Counted from the first letter of the stretch, positions 1 through 9,704 are shown. The stretch is 64,000 nt of DNA from Nitrospira_D sp019636945 (GCF_047338595.1 NZ_JBLFBO010000009.1:70178-134177); one strand, 5' to 3'. Notes: generated by a model from the letters alone, not told the origin. Numbers and translations: made by a program.

Positions 1-16
1 AAATACCAGATGGACG

Positions 17-532
17 CTAGAAGATCACTGTCACTACTATGGTGTCGGTATACGTGCCGGGTACATTAGCCGTACTCGACAGGGTTTTTCCAAAGACAGT
101 CAAAGGCTGTCCTGAACTGTTTCCTGTTCCCACGACGGCGGTGCCGTTTGGATACGTACTCGCAAATCCAGAATCTCCCCAGACCTGGGTATTTGCAGCA
201 TCCTTGTACAAATCATAAGCGACGGAACCTCCCGCGTTGCTAGCTAAAAATCGGTGAGTGTTTCCCGCATGCAGGCCGCCGTCTAATGTCACCGTATAGG
301 GAGTTCCAGAAGAGCAGGTGACAGTAATGGTACCCGTACCAGTAACATCGGCGGCAGAGGGGACGTTGCCAAAGTTGATAGATGTTGCTTGGACTTCGCA
401 CGCCCCTGCTGTAATGGTCAATGACACGGGCAACGTCGTTGTGACAGTCGCCGCAAGAGCATTCGTTAGTGGGACGATACCAACCACGAGCGCAAAACCA
501 ATTAAGGCTATTTGCAACATTCTGCTTTTCAT
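17..532 (-). CDS. spore coat U (SCPU) domain pilin, fifth of the cluster
   Basis: A 171-residue secreted protein with an N-terminal signal peptide ending near ALAA. It has the usual SCPU/Csu pilin layout: TTTLPVSLTI strand, CEVQATSINFGN near residue 45, GTITVTC near 70, a YDLYKDAANTQVWGDSG block near 107-121, and a terminal beta strand ending in a hydrophobic Phe. In the Csu (archaic sigma) chaperone-usher family such subunits are folded by a periplasmic chaperone and polymerised through the outer-membrane usher by donor-strand exchange. It is the last gene seen in the operon, 48 bp behind the chaperone gene, with an AGGAGC ribosome site before the ATG. Whether it is a shaft or tip subunit cannot be told from sequence. 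The operon may continue beyond the window edge. Confidence 0.9.
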   Translation of the reverse strand: MKSRMLQIALIGFALVVGIVPLTNALAATVTTTLPVSLTITAGACEVQATSINFGNVPSAADVTGTGTITVTCSSGTPYTVTLDGGLHAGNTHRFLASNAGGSVAYDLYKDAANTQVWGDSGFASTYPNGTAVVGTGNSSGQPLTVFGKTLSSTANVPGTYTDTIVVTVIF

Positions 533-580
533 CTCTACGCTCCTTTCAATTCAAACGCGACCGCAATCATTGTGACTCTG

Positions 581-1360
581 TCATCGGCCGTTCGACGCAT
601 TCATCTGGCACGGTAGTCCCTGATTTGGGCCTGAAAGTGAGACAGGCACTTGATCAATGTCTTGGTTAGCAAATCTCACAACAACACGAAACTGTTTCGC
701 CTCCCTGCATGGTTCTTTCTGAAGAGGCACGGAAAACAGGCGATGCGTGCCCGGCAGCACATACCAACCGGACGCCTCCCGATGAAACACTTCCCGATCC
801 GAATCATCGGCGCCAACCACCTCGATTGTCTTCACGTACACATGACGATTACCAACATTTGCAACTTGAACATCAAGAGTCTCGTCGACCATTGTCGCCC
901 GCTCAATTTCAATTACTGGTTTCCCTTTCTTCGGCACGACGAACACGGGCACTCCGAGTCGCATAGCCATCTGCAATGTGGCTTCTCCAGGCTTTTGAAC
1001 GGGCAATTCGGTTATGTACAGACGGTACGTCCGTTCGTGAGCTGCCGCCGGAGGGCCTTGATACCCTAATTTAACCTGCTTCTCCCCTCCAGCCTTTACG
1101 GTCACAATACCGGGGAAAATGAAGAGCGATTTCGTAGGTTCATACTGGTCCTTGCCGGTCGCGTCTTGCGCCCACTCCACCGCTTCGAACTGCAGTGTGA
1201 CATCGCTCTCACTGTCGTTGCGTAGTGTGAGGGTTTGCACTTTCTGATCATTTTCAAAATACACTTTGATAGGAACAACCTTAAAATTTCCCGCCTCGGC
1301 GTGCGATGACGCCCAACCTGCTACTATGATGAGCACAACGACGAGCCAGCGCATTCGCAT
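581..1360 (-). CDS. periplasmic fimbrial chaperone (Csu/PapD type)
   Basis: A 259-residue protein with a signal peptide (residues 1-23, ending SHAEA) and the two immunoglobulin-like domains of PapD-type chaperones. Residues 25-60 (VVPIKVYFENDQKVQTLTL) form the first strands. The typical QVKLGYQGPP/ERTYRLYITELP region near 95-120 matches the conserved YRLYI-ExP signature of CsuC-like chaperones. Family knowledge: these chaperones lend a strand to pilin subunits in the periplasm and deliver them to the usher. The gene sits between two SCPU genes, 27 bp downstream of one and 48 bp upstream of the other, so it is co-transcribed with its client pilins. Confidence 0.9.
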   Translation of the reverse strand: MRMRWLVVVLIIVAGWASSHAEAGNFKVVPIKVYFENDQKVQTLTLRNDSESDVTLQFEAVEWAQDATGKDQYEPTKSLFIFPGIVTVKAGGEKQVKLGYQGPPAAAHERTYRLYITELPVQKPGEATLQMAMRLGVPVFVVPKKGKPVIEIERATMVDETLDVQVANVGNRHVYVKTIEVVGADDSDREVFHREASGWYVLPGTHRLFSVPLQKEPCREAKQFRVVVRFANQDIDQVPVSLSGPNQGLPCQMNASNGR

Positions 1361-1387
1361 ATCCTCTTCCTACTCTAAAGCTGGTGC

Positions 1388-1906
1388 TTAAAAGATCAGG
1401 GATACCACCACGGTATCTGAGTAGACGAATGCCCCCACCGCTTCTCCGGCGGGAATTTTTCCGTACACGGTCAATATTTGCGCGGCTCCCGATCCGACAC
1501 CCGACACAGCCGTTCCCGCTTGATAGGTGCCTGCAAATCCCGCATCGCCCCACTCTTGAGTCAGGCCGGAATCCTTATAAAGCGAATACCGGATGGCGGC
1601 TAATATGTTGCCCCGGCCGTCCAAGGCCTCCATTGCTCGGCTCTGTCCTGGTCCGGCACCGACTCCGCGATCGAGCGTGACGTTGTAGGCTACATCGAAG
1701 TTGCACGTGACGGTGATCGATCCAGAGGAAGTCACTGTCGCACCGGAATAGGAACCAAAAGCGACACCCGTCGCACTGACCGAACAAGCCGATGCGCCGG
1801 TCACCGTTACAGGCATGGTCGTCGTAATGGTTGATGCGAAGAGTGTCGGTGCGATCCCAAGGAGGGTGAGCGTGAATCCAACTATGAATGTTGTCCATCG
1901 ATTCAT
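1388..1906 (-). CDS. spore coat U (SCPU) domain pilin, fourth of the cluster
   Basis: A 172-residue secreted pilin. The signal peptide runs to about residue 25 (TLFAS) and is followed by TITTTMPVTVTG, a CSVSATGVAFGSYSG segment, GSITVTCNF and YSLYKDSGLTQEWGDAG. The C-terminus ends in alternating hydrophobic residues (SDTVVVSLIF), as in the donor-strand-exchange subunits of the Csu family. An AGGAGG ribosome site lies just before the ATG (1909-1917 on the plus strand). It follows the third SCPU gene by 104 bp and precedes the chaperone gene by 27 bp. Confidence 0.9.
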   Translation of the reverse strand: MNRWTTFIVGFTLTLLGIAPTLFASTITTTMPVTVTGASACSVSATGVAFGSYSGATVTSSGSITVTCNFDVAYNVTLDRGVGAGPGQSRAMEALDGRGNILAAIRYSLYKDSGLTQEWGDAGFAGTYQAGTAVSGVGSGAAQILTVYGKIPAGEAVGAFVYSDTVVVSLIF

Positions 1907-2010
1907 CCTAAACCTCCTCTATGGCAACTTGCTGACAGAAACTGCGCATCCCCGGACGCAAAGCTTATCCATACAATGGCCAGTCTCTCGCTGCAGCCGT
2001 TTTCACAGTC

Positions 2011-2514
2011 TTAAAAATTAACGGTGACAAGTACGGTGTCTGTATATGTCCCCCCAGGAACAACCTGATTCGCATACAGGTGTCCAAAGACGGTGTGCTG
2101 CTGCGAGGCACCGGTTCCAGTCCCCGCCTTCGGTGTTCCATTGGGCATTGTGCCTTGAAAACCTGAATCGCCCCACACCGTCTGGAACCCATTCTGTTGA
2201 TACAATTGATACTCCAAAAAGGTTGCACCAGACGCCATGCGCCGGTGACCAGTCCCTGAATTAAAATTGTTGCCGCCATTCAATGTGATCTGGTACGGCA
2301 AATTACTCGCACAGGTGATATCAATGGTACTGGTGGAATCAACACCGACGCCGGAATAGGCTGGGAATGCAAAGCCGGTCGCAGCCACGGTACAGGCCTC
2401 ACTAACGCTCACTGTGACAGGAAAGCTCGTCGATACCGAGCCTGCATGAACAAGTTGCTGAGATGCGAGCGACAGGGTCGTTAAAGCTAGTAAGAGACCC
2501 ATTACTTTCTTCAT
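2011..2514 (-). CDS. spore coat U (SCPU) domain pilin, third of the cluster
   Basis: A 167-residue secreted pilin if the ATG at 2514 is used. That start is preferred because CCTAAGGAGG lies directly upstream (2521-2530) and gives a clean signal peptide (MKKVMGLLLALTTLSLASQQ). A longer frame from 2562 exists but would overlap the preceding gene end and place a basic stretch before the signal. SCPU hallmarks are CTVAATGFAFPAYSG, STIDITC, a YQLYQQNGFQTVWGDSG block and the final DTVLVTVNF strand. Confidence 0.88.
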   Translation of the reverse strand: MKKVMGLLLALTTLSLASQQLVHAGSVSTSFPVTVSVSEACTVAATGFAFPAYSGVGVDSTSTIDITCASNLPYQITLNGGNNFNSGTGHRRMASGATFLEYQLYQQNGFQTVWGDSGFQGTMPNGTPKAGTGTGASQQHTVFGHLYANQVVPGGTYTDTVLVTVNF

Positions 2515-2562
2515 GAGTAACCTCCTTAGGATATATTGTTGTTGCGGATTCAGTGATCTCAT

Positions 2563-3027
2563 TTACCAATCAACAATTACCGTAATCATGTCGTGATAGC
2601 TGCCGGCTCCGGCCCGCTGTCCACCGGGCACCACAGCATAAATCTGCAAATCGCTGTTCCCGCTTGGCACTTGTTGGACGAAGGTGTTGGCCGCACCGTC
2701 GCCCCAAATCCGAATGCCCATTGGATCGAGATAGAGGTTGTATCGTACGTGGTCGGGACGGTCGGCCGAAGCAAGTATCCGCGTTGCGAAGCCACCCTGT
2801 GAATGCATCCCGGCACTGAGACGAACCACGGCTGGGCTGGGACAATTCAAACGGAGGGTTCCCATTCCGGTCGTCGGTTGATTGGTGATGGCATCGTATT
2901 GCCCAAAGGCCACACCGGTGGCGGTGGTTTGGCAACTCACCGCTTCTTGGCTGAGCACCAGGGGCCATACGATCACCGCGCAGATACTCGGCAGCACATA
3001 GAGTCGGATGATTGAACCTGTCGCCAT
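2563..3027 (-). CDS. divergent SCPU-type pilin subunit, second of the cluster
   Basis: A 154-residue protein, shorter and more divergent than its four neighbours. After a signal peptide (to about residue 28) it begins almost at once with CQTTATGVAFGQYDA, lacking the N-terminal TTTxPV strand seen in the others. GTLRLNC and YNLYLDPMGIRIWGDG are retained, and it ends MITVIVDW. The missing N-terminal strand is the part that normally fills the groove of the neighbouring subunit. This could therefore be a specialised subunit, such as a tip or terminator, although that is only inference. It is in the operon between two SCPU genes (30 bp after the first; 48 bp before the start of the third). Confidence 0.82.
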   Translation of the reverse strand: MATGSIIRLYVLPSICAVIVWPLVLSQEAVSCQTTATGVAFGQYDAITNQPTTGMGTLRLNCPSPAVVRLSAGMHSQGGFATRILASADRPDHVRYNLYLDPMGIRIWGDGAANTFVQQVPSGNSDLQIYAVVPGGQRAGAGSYHDMITVIVDW

Positions 3028-3057
3028 GTTTCATACCGTGATTTTCTGTCAGCACGT

Positions 3058-3609
3058 CTAAAATAGAAGAGTCACCGTGATCGTATCTGTGCCGCTGGCA
3101 TTCGTCGGAGCGCTAATTAATTGTCCCCCAGGCACCAAACCGAATACGGTCAATGTCTGGTTTGCACCGATGCCGGTGCCGGATTGACTGCTCCCGTTTG
3201 GGTACGTATTAGCCAGATCACTGTCCCCCCAAATCGTCGTTCTTGCGGCATCCTTATACAATTCATAGCCGAGCTGTTCGTTGTTGGAGAATGTCATCGC
3301 ACGATTGACTACTGGACCGTTTGGACCTATGACGCCATTTTGGATTGCCGTACCAGAATTCAAGCTCACCTTATACGGGAGACTCGATGGGCAGGTCACT
3401 GAGATCGTTCCTGTTGCCGTCAATGCCGGTGCACTAGGACCGGCTGCATAGTTACCGAAATTGATTCCTGTTGCCGATAGCGAACAACCTCCCGATATTT
3501 GCACAGAAATCGGCATGGTGGTCGTGAGCGTGCCAGCTTCTGTGTGAACTGTGAATGCCAGGAACAGGAAGAACATGGCCGCAGCGGTAAAAGAGAAATG
3601 GTTCTTCAT
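3058..3609 (-). CDS. spore coat U (SCPU) domain pilin, first of the cluster
   Basis: A 183-residue secreted pilin starting at the ATG at 3609. The start is supported by GGAGGTG at 3613-3619 and by a normal signal peptide (MKNHFSFTAAAMFFLFLAF). The upstream extension to 3639 would lack this arrangement. SCPU blocks are visible: TLTTTMPISVQI, CSLSATGINFGNYAAG, GTISVTC, YELYKDAARTTIWGDSDL, and the final TITVTLLF. It is the first pilin gene behind the usher (36 bp gap) and is likely an abundant shaft subunit, though which subunit polymerises is not readable from sequence. Confidence 0.88.
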   Translation of the reverse strand: MKNHFSFTAAAMFFLFLAFTVHTEAGTLTTTMPISVQISGGCSLSATGINFGNYAAGPSAPALTATGTISVTCPSSLPYKVSLNSGTAIQNGVIGPNGPVVNRAMTFSNNEQLGYELYKDAARTTIWGDSDLANTYPNGSSQSGTGIGANQTLTVFGLVPGGQLISAPTNASGTDTITVTLLF

Positions 3610-3645
3610 TACACACCTCCAGATTTGTACAGGTTTCACGACCGC

Positions 3646-6018
3646 TTATTGTTCCTTCTCAGGTGATGAGACAGATACCGTACATGTGACGGTGCCCACA
3701 TCGACTTGTATTTCATCGCTCTTAGGTGCTGTGAGTTCACATAGCCCCACTTTCCCCCGCCAGTCGACTTTCATAGGAACACGTCCAGCCGGCAAATTTT
3801 CCAGATAAAACTGACCATGCGTGCCGACAAAACCGGATATGTCCTTCTTGCCGGGAAGCTTTATCGTCAGCTCGGCATAGTCGCCGGACTGCAACTTCCC
3901 CTCCACCAGCACCATCAATTTCCCGACGAAGGCTTGCAACTTGGTGACATCAAATTCCACTAGCGCCCCGCTGCGGAAGGCAGGCGCGACATAGTGGCGG
4001 ACACGGTCCACCTGGTATTCGACCGGCAATGCGTTGGGGTCGATCGAAAGATTGTTCCCCAAGTACGAAATCATCTCGGGAATCACCAATTCGCCACGGC
4101 GGTTCGTGGTCCCCATCGATTGGTTGTTGAAGGCGACCTCGACATTCTTGAGCTCCGGCACCCGCACGAGGGCAAAGCTATCGATAATCGGCCGTGACAG
4201 ATGCACGCTGCTGTCCAGCAGCGATACACTGCCTGCCAGTCGCAAATCATGGCTCAGCCGGCCCTGTCGCTCCCGAACAGCCGCCCCGACCGTCCCGTAG
4301 GTGCCTTGATATTGGATGAAATCATCCGTGCTGTATTGGGTCGGCCCTGTCTCCTGATCCAGACGACTGCCCTGGAGGCGATAGGCGAGTCCCGGTCCGA
4401 GCGGCGGATTTCGTTGCAGCACAGCAGTCTGTTCCATCTCTCGGTCTCGCATCCGTTGCGTCAGCAGGCCGGTATGCCTCGAACCCAGGGTAAAGGTCAG
4501 GCCCACAAACACATCCGTAATGGGGAGCGGGTTGAACGTCTGCGACACACTCACTTGCAGATACAGGGGACCGAGCAGCGGGCGGCTGTAGAACCCCGAC
4601 ACCTGTTGGGTTTTGGTCTGCCCATAGAAGGTGGTCTCCGAATAGGTCGCGGTGAGCGAGCCGAACGGTGCTTTGGCGCCGCCCACGCTGACGAGCCATG
4701 CTAGTTTCGGCTTGTCGAACTCCGCGCTGGTCGCGAGATTGGAATAGTCGCGGGAGAGGTATTGGACGGAGCCCCGTAGACTCACCACTCCGCTGCTGTA
4801 GGTGTAGCTGGCGAGCGCGCCGTACCCGAACGTCGAATGGTCGCGACTCATCGCAAAATTCGTATCCAGCTGCCCATAGGATCCCAGTCGCAGACTGCTG
4901 AGCGGCCCCACATTCGTCCGTTGTGCCGACATCTCGCCACGAAACCCAGCGGTCAGCCACGGAGTCCAGCCATACCGGTGCGAGGCGATCGCCTGCCATT
5001 CCCGATAGTCATTGGATTCCAAACCGAGATTGCCCCGCCGAAATCCGACGTTGTAGCTGTAATCAGACAGCCCTTGCTTCAGCAACTGGGGTGACATGTA
5101 AAACGGTGCGTTGATTTGCGTGACTCGTTGAAACGCATCACGGATGACGATGGTGGTATTATTCAAGCCGTTGTTGACCGGAACGTTTTGGAGCGTGAAG
5201 GCGCCAGGGCTCAGATGCTCACGCTTGACAAGACGTCCATTGACATAGGTCTCGACTTCCGAAGGAGTTTCCAGGAGCCCGGATAAGTTGAGACCGGGTG
5301 TCGGATAAAAATACGGTGTGAGCCCGAAATTGCGCGAGACCCCGATTCCGCCCAACACCCCGCCGCTGCCCAGCAATCCAGAAAAAGCCGAGACGTCCCC
5401 AATCGTGATACGCCGTTGATCGTCTGGACTGTCGTGACTCATCGTCGAGAGAAGACGCCTTGCGTTTTCTGTCGTTTCGGTTTTGGTATAGATGAACGTC
5501 GTTTGGCCAAGCCAGTGGCCCACCCGTGCTGCCACCTCGGCAGTTCCCGCCAGAGACTTTTCATCCGTGGCGATGAGGCTGTAGTTGAGGAAGGCGCTGT
5601 TCGAAAAGGTGGTTCTGAGATTCGGTGGTGGTTGATTGAAGAAATATTCTCGCACAGTCTTTGAGAATCGCTCCGGGACAACCGTGAGATTCAACGTACT
5701 CGTGTCTTGATTGATGGCATAGGTCACGGCAGGCGCCAGCGCCCGCAACGAAACATGCGGCTCACCGTTGATCGTCTCGCCGGACGGCAAGTCCTGTAAT
5801 CGGATCTCGGTCAACGTAGAACGTGGCAGCATCACATCTCCATCGGCAGCCACCAGTGCGAACGTTTCACCCTTCTCCTCCGTGTTCACCACCAATCGAA
5901 ACACGGCCGACTCCTGACACCATGCGCTGTAAGGAACAGCGATCACCAAGATGAGTTTGAGCCAAATCCGGAGATACCGACACATCACTCCCCGCACTCC
6001 ACTCGATACCCCCGCCAT
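3646..6018 (-). CDS. outer-membrane fimbrial usher (Csu/PapC type)
   Basis: A 790-residue usher with signal peptide (to about residue 35, SAWCQE), an N-terminal chaperone-binding domain, and a central beta-barrel with the usher signature around FTLQNVPVNNGLNNTTIVIRDAFQR (residues ~280-305). Plug and C-terminal domains follow. Family role: a 24-strand pore that accepts chaperone-pilin complexes and threads the growing pilus to the cell surface. It is the first gene of the seven-gene pilus operon, whereas in the classical csu order the usher comes late. Two starts are possible: ATG at 6018 or at 5985 (MCRYLRIWLK, a better signal peptide). A 515-bp gene-free leader lies upstream. Confidence 0.92.
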   Translation of the reverse strand: MAGVSSGVRGVMCRYLRIWLKLILVIAVPYSAWCQESAVFRLVVNTEEKGETFALVAADGDVMLPRSTLTEIRLQDLPSGETINGEPHVSLRALAPAVTYAINQDTSTLNLTVVPERFSKTVREYFFNQPPPNLRTTFSNSAFLNYSLIATDEKSLAGTAEVAARVGHWLGQTTFIYTKTETTENARRLLSTMSHDSPDDQRRITIGDVSAFSGLLGSGGVLGGIGVSRNFGLTPYFYPTPGLNLSGLLETPSEVETYVNGRLVKREHLSPGAFTLQNVPVNNGLNNTTIVIRDAFQRVTQINAPFYMSPQLLKQGLSDYSYNVGFRRGNLGLESNDYREWQAIASHRYGWTPWLTAGFRGEMSAQRTNVGPLSSLRLGSYGQLDTNFAMSRDHSTFGYGALASYTYSSGVVSLRGSVQYLSRDYSNLATSAEFDKPKLAWLVSVGGAKAPFGSLTATYSETTFYGQTKTQQVSGFYSRPLLGPLYLQVSVSQTFNPLPITDVFVGLTFTLGSRHTGLLTQRMRDREMEQTAVLQRNPPLGPGLAYRLQGSRLDQETGPTQYSTDDFIQYQGTYGTVGAAVRERQGRLSHDLRLAGSVSLLDSSVHLSRPIIDSFALVRVPELKNVEVAFNNQSMGTTNRRGELVIPEMISYLGNNLSIDPNALPVEYQVDRVRHYVAPAFRSGALVEFDVTKLQAFVGKLMVLVEGKLQSGDYAELTIKLPGKKDISGFVGTHGQFYLENLPAGRVPMKVDWRGKVGLCELTAPKSDEIQVDVGTVTCTVSVSSPEKEQ

Positions 6019-6533
6019 TCCTCATTGGCTCAAGAACGCGGTTCATAGTTCAGACCGTCTTCCATGTGATGGCCCCTCCCAGGCTTGGTTCGGCTGGTTC
6101 TGTTCACGGCAACGGGCACACATACCCACAGACCTGTGGATCGGTTTTCTCTCCTGCCAGATCTTGGCACCCTGAATCCGTCAGGCAGCTGTTTCGAGTC
6201 TTACTAACTCGTGTTGGTTGCTCCCGACACGATGTACGGATTCTCCATATCGCCTAGGTCTTTAAGGAGTCTTGGCCGTTTCGAGAAGGGAGATCCTCAC
6301 TCACGTCTGCGTAACGAATTTGATCCTCCGTCCATCGTTTCCCCTGCTGCGACCAATGAGGCGATACCCAGTGTTGGAATTAGGCCAAAATAGGACAATA
6401 CAGTCTCCCTAGTCACAGCCCGGACTCTACGTGGAGTATCGTTACAGATCTGTGACAGATGAGAAGTTTTTGCGAACACCAGATGAGAAAATGCTTCTTC
6501 CTAGGATGAAGGGGGGGATCGCCGGATTAGGGT
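6019..6533. other. gene-free leader of the pilus operon
   Basis: This stretch of about 515 bp separates the BTAD regulator from the usher gene. No open frame with a credible ribosome site was found. It holds the near-direct repeat TAGGCCAAAATAGGACAATA (6382-6401), a possible protein-binding site, and presumably the promoter of the usher-pilin operon on the minus strand. I could not pick a convincing -35/-10 pair or a consensus sigma-54 site in it. Confidence 0.4.
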
Positions 6534-9500
6534 TCAGGCTGTTGCGATGGTATGGTACAGCGAAATGGTCTCTGGAGTCGGAGCAACGCCGAGTTTTGTT
6601 CGTAGCGCGTGGCTGAATCGATGATATATTCCAATGGCTTCGGTTGAACGCCCCAACCGGACATACGTCATCATCACACGCCGACACATGACTTCCGCTG
6701 TCGGTTCCACTTCCAGCGCCCGGAGGTAGCGCTGAACCGCTTCGTCGGGTTGGCCGCGCTCCTCCAACAGGGTACCCAGTCGGTCTGTGAATTCGAGGAA
6801 TCGTGCGCGTAATCGCTCGCGCACCAGAAACACCCATGGCGCCGTCTCCCCTTGCAGAAAATGTCCACGATAGAGTGCGAGCACTCGATCAAGAGCCACC
6901 GTGTCTGTGCGATCGGCGTTCTGAGCCATGCGGTCAAAGGCCACATGATCCAGTGCCACCAGCGATGGATCAAGCGAGATGTGGCGATCGGCAAGCTGCA
7001 CGGCGTCCTCATGGCGCAGAAGTTTCCGAAGGCGATGCAGCGTGGTCCGAAAGGCCTGCTCAGCGGCTTCGCCATCGGCCTCGGGCCATAGGGCCTCCTC
7101 GATGAGATCCTGATGGAGACCTTGCTCTCCGACGGTACAAAGGTACTTCAAGAGTTCGAGAGGCTTACGTTGAGTTTTTCCTAACATGGTTATCGGAACG
7201 TCAGCCATCACCAGCTCGAACCTTCCCAAGGTCGTGATCGTGATGGGGTACGGCCAGCGGGTCAGGGCGGCAGATGGGGCACGCAAGTTTCGACGCTGAA
7301 TGACGCTCCGCACATACTCGACTTCGATGCCCGCTTCCAAGGCATGCGCCATCAGGTCAGCCATCACCTTGGGCCGCCACCAATTTTCAAGGACAAGATA
7401 GTCATTTCGGCTGGCAATGCGTAATCCTTCCTGCAGCGATGCTTGCCCGTGATCAATGTGCCCCTCTCGGAAAAATAGCTGCGCCAGTGATAGGAGACTG
7501 TGGACCTCCAACAAGCTGCTGCGCATGATTCGAGCGTATTCTAGTGCCTCCTCCAACTGCTCACGTGCTTTCGCGAACTCGCCCATCTCAACGAGCACCT
7601 TTGCCAGTCCTACACGACAATTTGCCGTCATGAACGGTATGCACAAGGATGCCGTCGTATTGAGCGCAGACGTAGCATGGTGCAGTGCAGAAGAAAGGTC
7701 GTTTCGTAACAGAGCCACACCAGCTCGGTAAAAACTGCACTGCCCTTGTCCAAGTCGGTGGTGTGGCTGAATCTTTGACGCGATGAGCTCGGCCAGCCTT
7801 TCCCCTTCTTGATCATCTCCTGCCGCCAACGCATTGTAGGCGGATATCCCAATGATCATGGGTTGCCAAACAAGAATTCCATATTCCTCTGCGATTATTT
7901 GGGCCCGTGCGAGCTTCTCCTTCGCTTGATCGTGGTGTCGGACATTCCAAGCATGATTGGCCTCCATGACATTCCAACAGAGACGCGTTCCCGGCGGAAC
8001 CAATGCACTGTCCATATAGGGAAGCAGTTGATCGAGCATCTGGCGCGCCCGTCGGAAATCCCCTCTCCAGAGTGGAAGGTTGACAAAAGTCGCAACCACG
8101 CCACAACGGCTGGCCGGATCGTCCAACGAATACAGGAGTCGATCTAGTGACACTTCCAATTCTGCCAGGAACGGATGGTGAGGTGACGCATAGAGAAGTC
8201 CCTGCAGGCTGGTTAGCACCCTCGCTTCGATCTGTGGTGAAGGGAATCCATGACTCTGATGGAGGAGTTGCTGGAGCCGATTGCCCCACGCAATCGTGGG
8301 TGCCATATCATCCACGCCGCAAATATAGGATTCAATGATGCCGCTACAGGTAAGGAGAAGCCCAGCGATGTCCTGCTGTGATAGTTCAAACTGTTGGTAC
8401 GCGGACTCCAAATCCTTCCGTGCAGCGACAGGATCAAACAACATTCGGCTGGTACCAGACCAATAGAGCAGCCAGGGCCGTTTCTCACGTTCGGCATGTG
8501 GGAGTAGCCCCATGTAACTTTGGATTGTTTGATGACGACCTTGAGCGAGTAACTGCACAGCATTTGCACGGATTAACTCGGTTAGCTCGTCCCAGGAGTG
8601 CGTTTCCGCGTAGAGCGCGACGGCTGTATCGTGTTGTCTGTACTTTTCCGCGACTTGCGCCGCAGTGCGCTTAAAGCGGTGGAGGGTTTCCTCGTCGAAA
8701 TGAATGCGGCCTCGCTCAAGAAGAAATTCTCGAAAGAGATCATGATACTGATACCGCTCTTGTTCATCGGTGCGCCGATCGACAAAGAGCCCACGTCTGT
8801 ATAAGTCTCGAAACACCTCAGCTGCAGCGGAATCATCGCTGACCTCTTCCGACATGGGTGCGGTAACCCATGGAAGCAGTGCAGTGCGCATCAAGACGTC
8901 TCTTTCGCGGGACGTCATCATCTCAAACACCTGGTCGGCAAAATAGTGAAAGACGTCTGTTCGCTTTTCGGGAGGATTGGCGACAGGGAAGGTTCTTTGT
9001 GTTTTGTACCGCTCTAACATCAGCACCGTCCCCGCCATCCAGCCGTTTGCCTTTTCATGAAGCGTCCTGAGCAAGTCTTGAGTCATTCCTGAAGTGGACC
9101 CTGCGAGAGACATGGTTTCCTCGAAGGTCAAGCGCAAATCTTCCCATGTGATATGCCCCACCAAATTGTGTGTCTGTTCCCGCGCGAACTGTTGCGGAGG
9201 GGTTTCGCGGCTGATAGCCATAAGAGTTGTGTCGACCGGGAACTCAGATAAGGCCACTGGGAGGATCTGGTGAAGCGTCGCACTCGCGGGGATATTCTGG
9301 TAGTTGTCTAGGACCAGGACGGCTGGCGAGGGGACCTTTGACCATAGTTCGCGAAAGAATTTCCGTGTGAACGCCTGAACGTCGCCTAAAAACTCCGGCG
9401 TCAGCAAAGGAAGCGTCACACGCTTGCGACCAGCGGCAGTTTGAGCCGCTTTGGCAAGATAGTGAAAGAAGGTCGCGAGATCGGCATCCCCGGGATCGAT

Positions 9501-9704
9501 GTGATACCACAGCGTGCGCTGTCTCTGCTCGGCGAGATAGGTTGCGATGAGGGAGGTCTTCCCGGCTCCTGGAGGTCCCGCAACCCAGATCAACTTATGA
9601 TGGCGATGATGCTTATTGAGTAAAGTAAAGAGCCGCTCACGTCGTGTAATGGCATACAGTCGTGGTGGTGTGAGCTTGGCTAATGTGGTAGCCGGGCCTG
9701 GCAT
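6534..9704 (-). CDS. large ATPase transcriptional regulator with C-terminal BTAD domain
   Basis: About 1056 residues from the ATG at 9704; a TTG seven codons upstream (9725) is the alternative. The N-terminus has an AAA/STAND-type P-loop (WVAGPPGAGKTSLIATYL) and a Walker-B-like AVLVLDNYQNI, as in MalT-type regulators. The middle is helical, TPR-like repeats. The last 260 residues are an OmpR-like winged helix (ITTLGRFELVMADVPI...QRKPLELLKYL) followed by a bacterial transcriptional activator domain (LALYRGHFLQGE, RYLRALEVEPTAEVMCRRVM). Such proteins bind a signal and ATP, oligomerise and activate a target promoter. It lies on the same strand just upstream of the pilus operon, which is its most likely but unproven target. 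Confidence 0.85.
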   Translation of the reverse strand: MPGPATTLAKLTPPRLYAITRRERLFTLLNKHHRHHKLIWVAGPPGAGKTSLIATYLAEQRQRTLWYHIDPGDADLATFFHYLAKAAQTAAGRKRVTLPLLTPEFLGDVQAFTRKFFRELWSKVPSPAVLVLDNYQNIPASATLHQILPVALSEFPVDTTLMAISRETPPQQFAREQTHNLVGHITWEDLRLTFEETMSLAGSTSGMTQDLLRTLHEKANGWMAGTVLMLERYKTQRTFPVANPPEKRTDVFHYFADQVFEMMTSRERDVLMRTALLPWVTAPMSEEVSDDSAAAEVFRDLYRRGLFVDRRTDEQERYQYHDLFREFLLERGRIHFDEETLHRFKRTAAQVAEKYRQHDTAVALYAETHSWDELTELIRANAVQLLAQGRHQTIQSYMGLLPHAEREKRPWLLYWSGTSRMLFDPVAARKDLESAYQQFELSQQDIAGLLLTCSGIIESYICGVDDMAPTIAWGNRLQQLLHQSHGFPSPQIEARVLTSLQGLLYASPHHPFLAELEVSLDRLLYSLDDPASRCGVVATFVNLPLWRGDFRRARQMLDQLLPYMDSALVPPGTRLCWNVMEANHAWNVRHHDQAKEKLARAQIIAEEYGILVWQPMIIGISAYNALAAGDDQEGERLAELIASKIQPHHRLGQGQCSFYRAGVALLRNDLSSALHHATSALNTTASLCIPFMTANCRVGLAKVLVEMGEFAKAREQLEEALEYARIMRSSLLEVHSLLSLAQLFFREGHIDHGQASLQEGLRIASRNDYLVLENWWRPKVMADLMAHALEAGIEVEYVRSVIQRRNLRAPSAALTRWPYPITITTLGRFELVMADVPITMLGKTQRKPLELLKYLCTVGEQGLHQDLIEEALWPEADGEAAEQAFRTTLHRLRKLLRHEDAVQLADRHISLDPSLVALDHVAFDRMAQNADRTDTVALDRVLALYRGHFLQGETAPWVFLVRERLRARFLEFTDRLGTLLEERGQPDEAVQRYLRALEVEPTAEVMCRRVMMTYVRLGRSTEAIGIYHRFSHALRTKLGVAPTPETISLYHTIATA

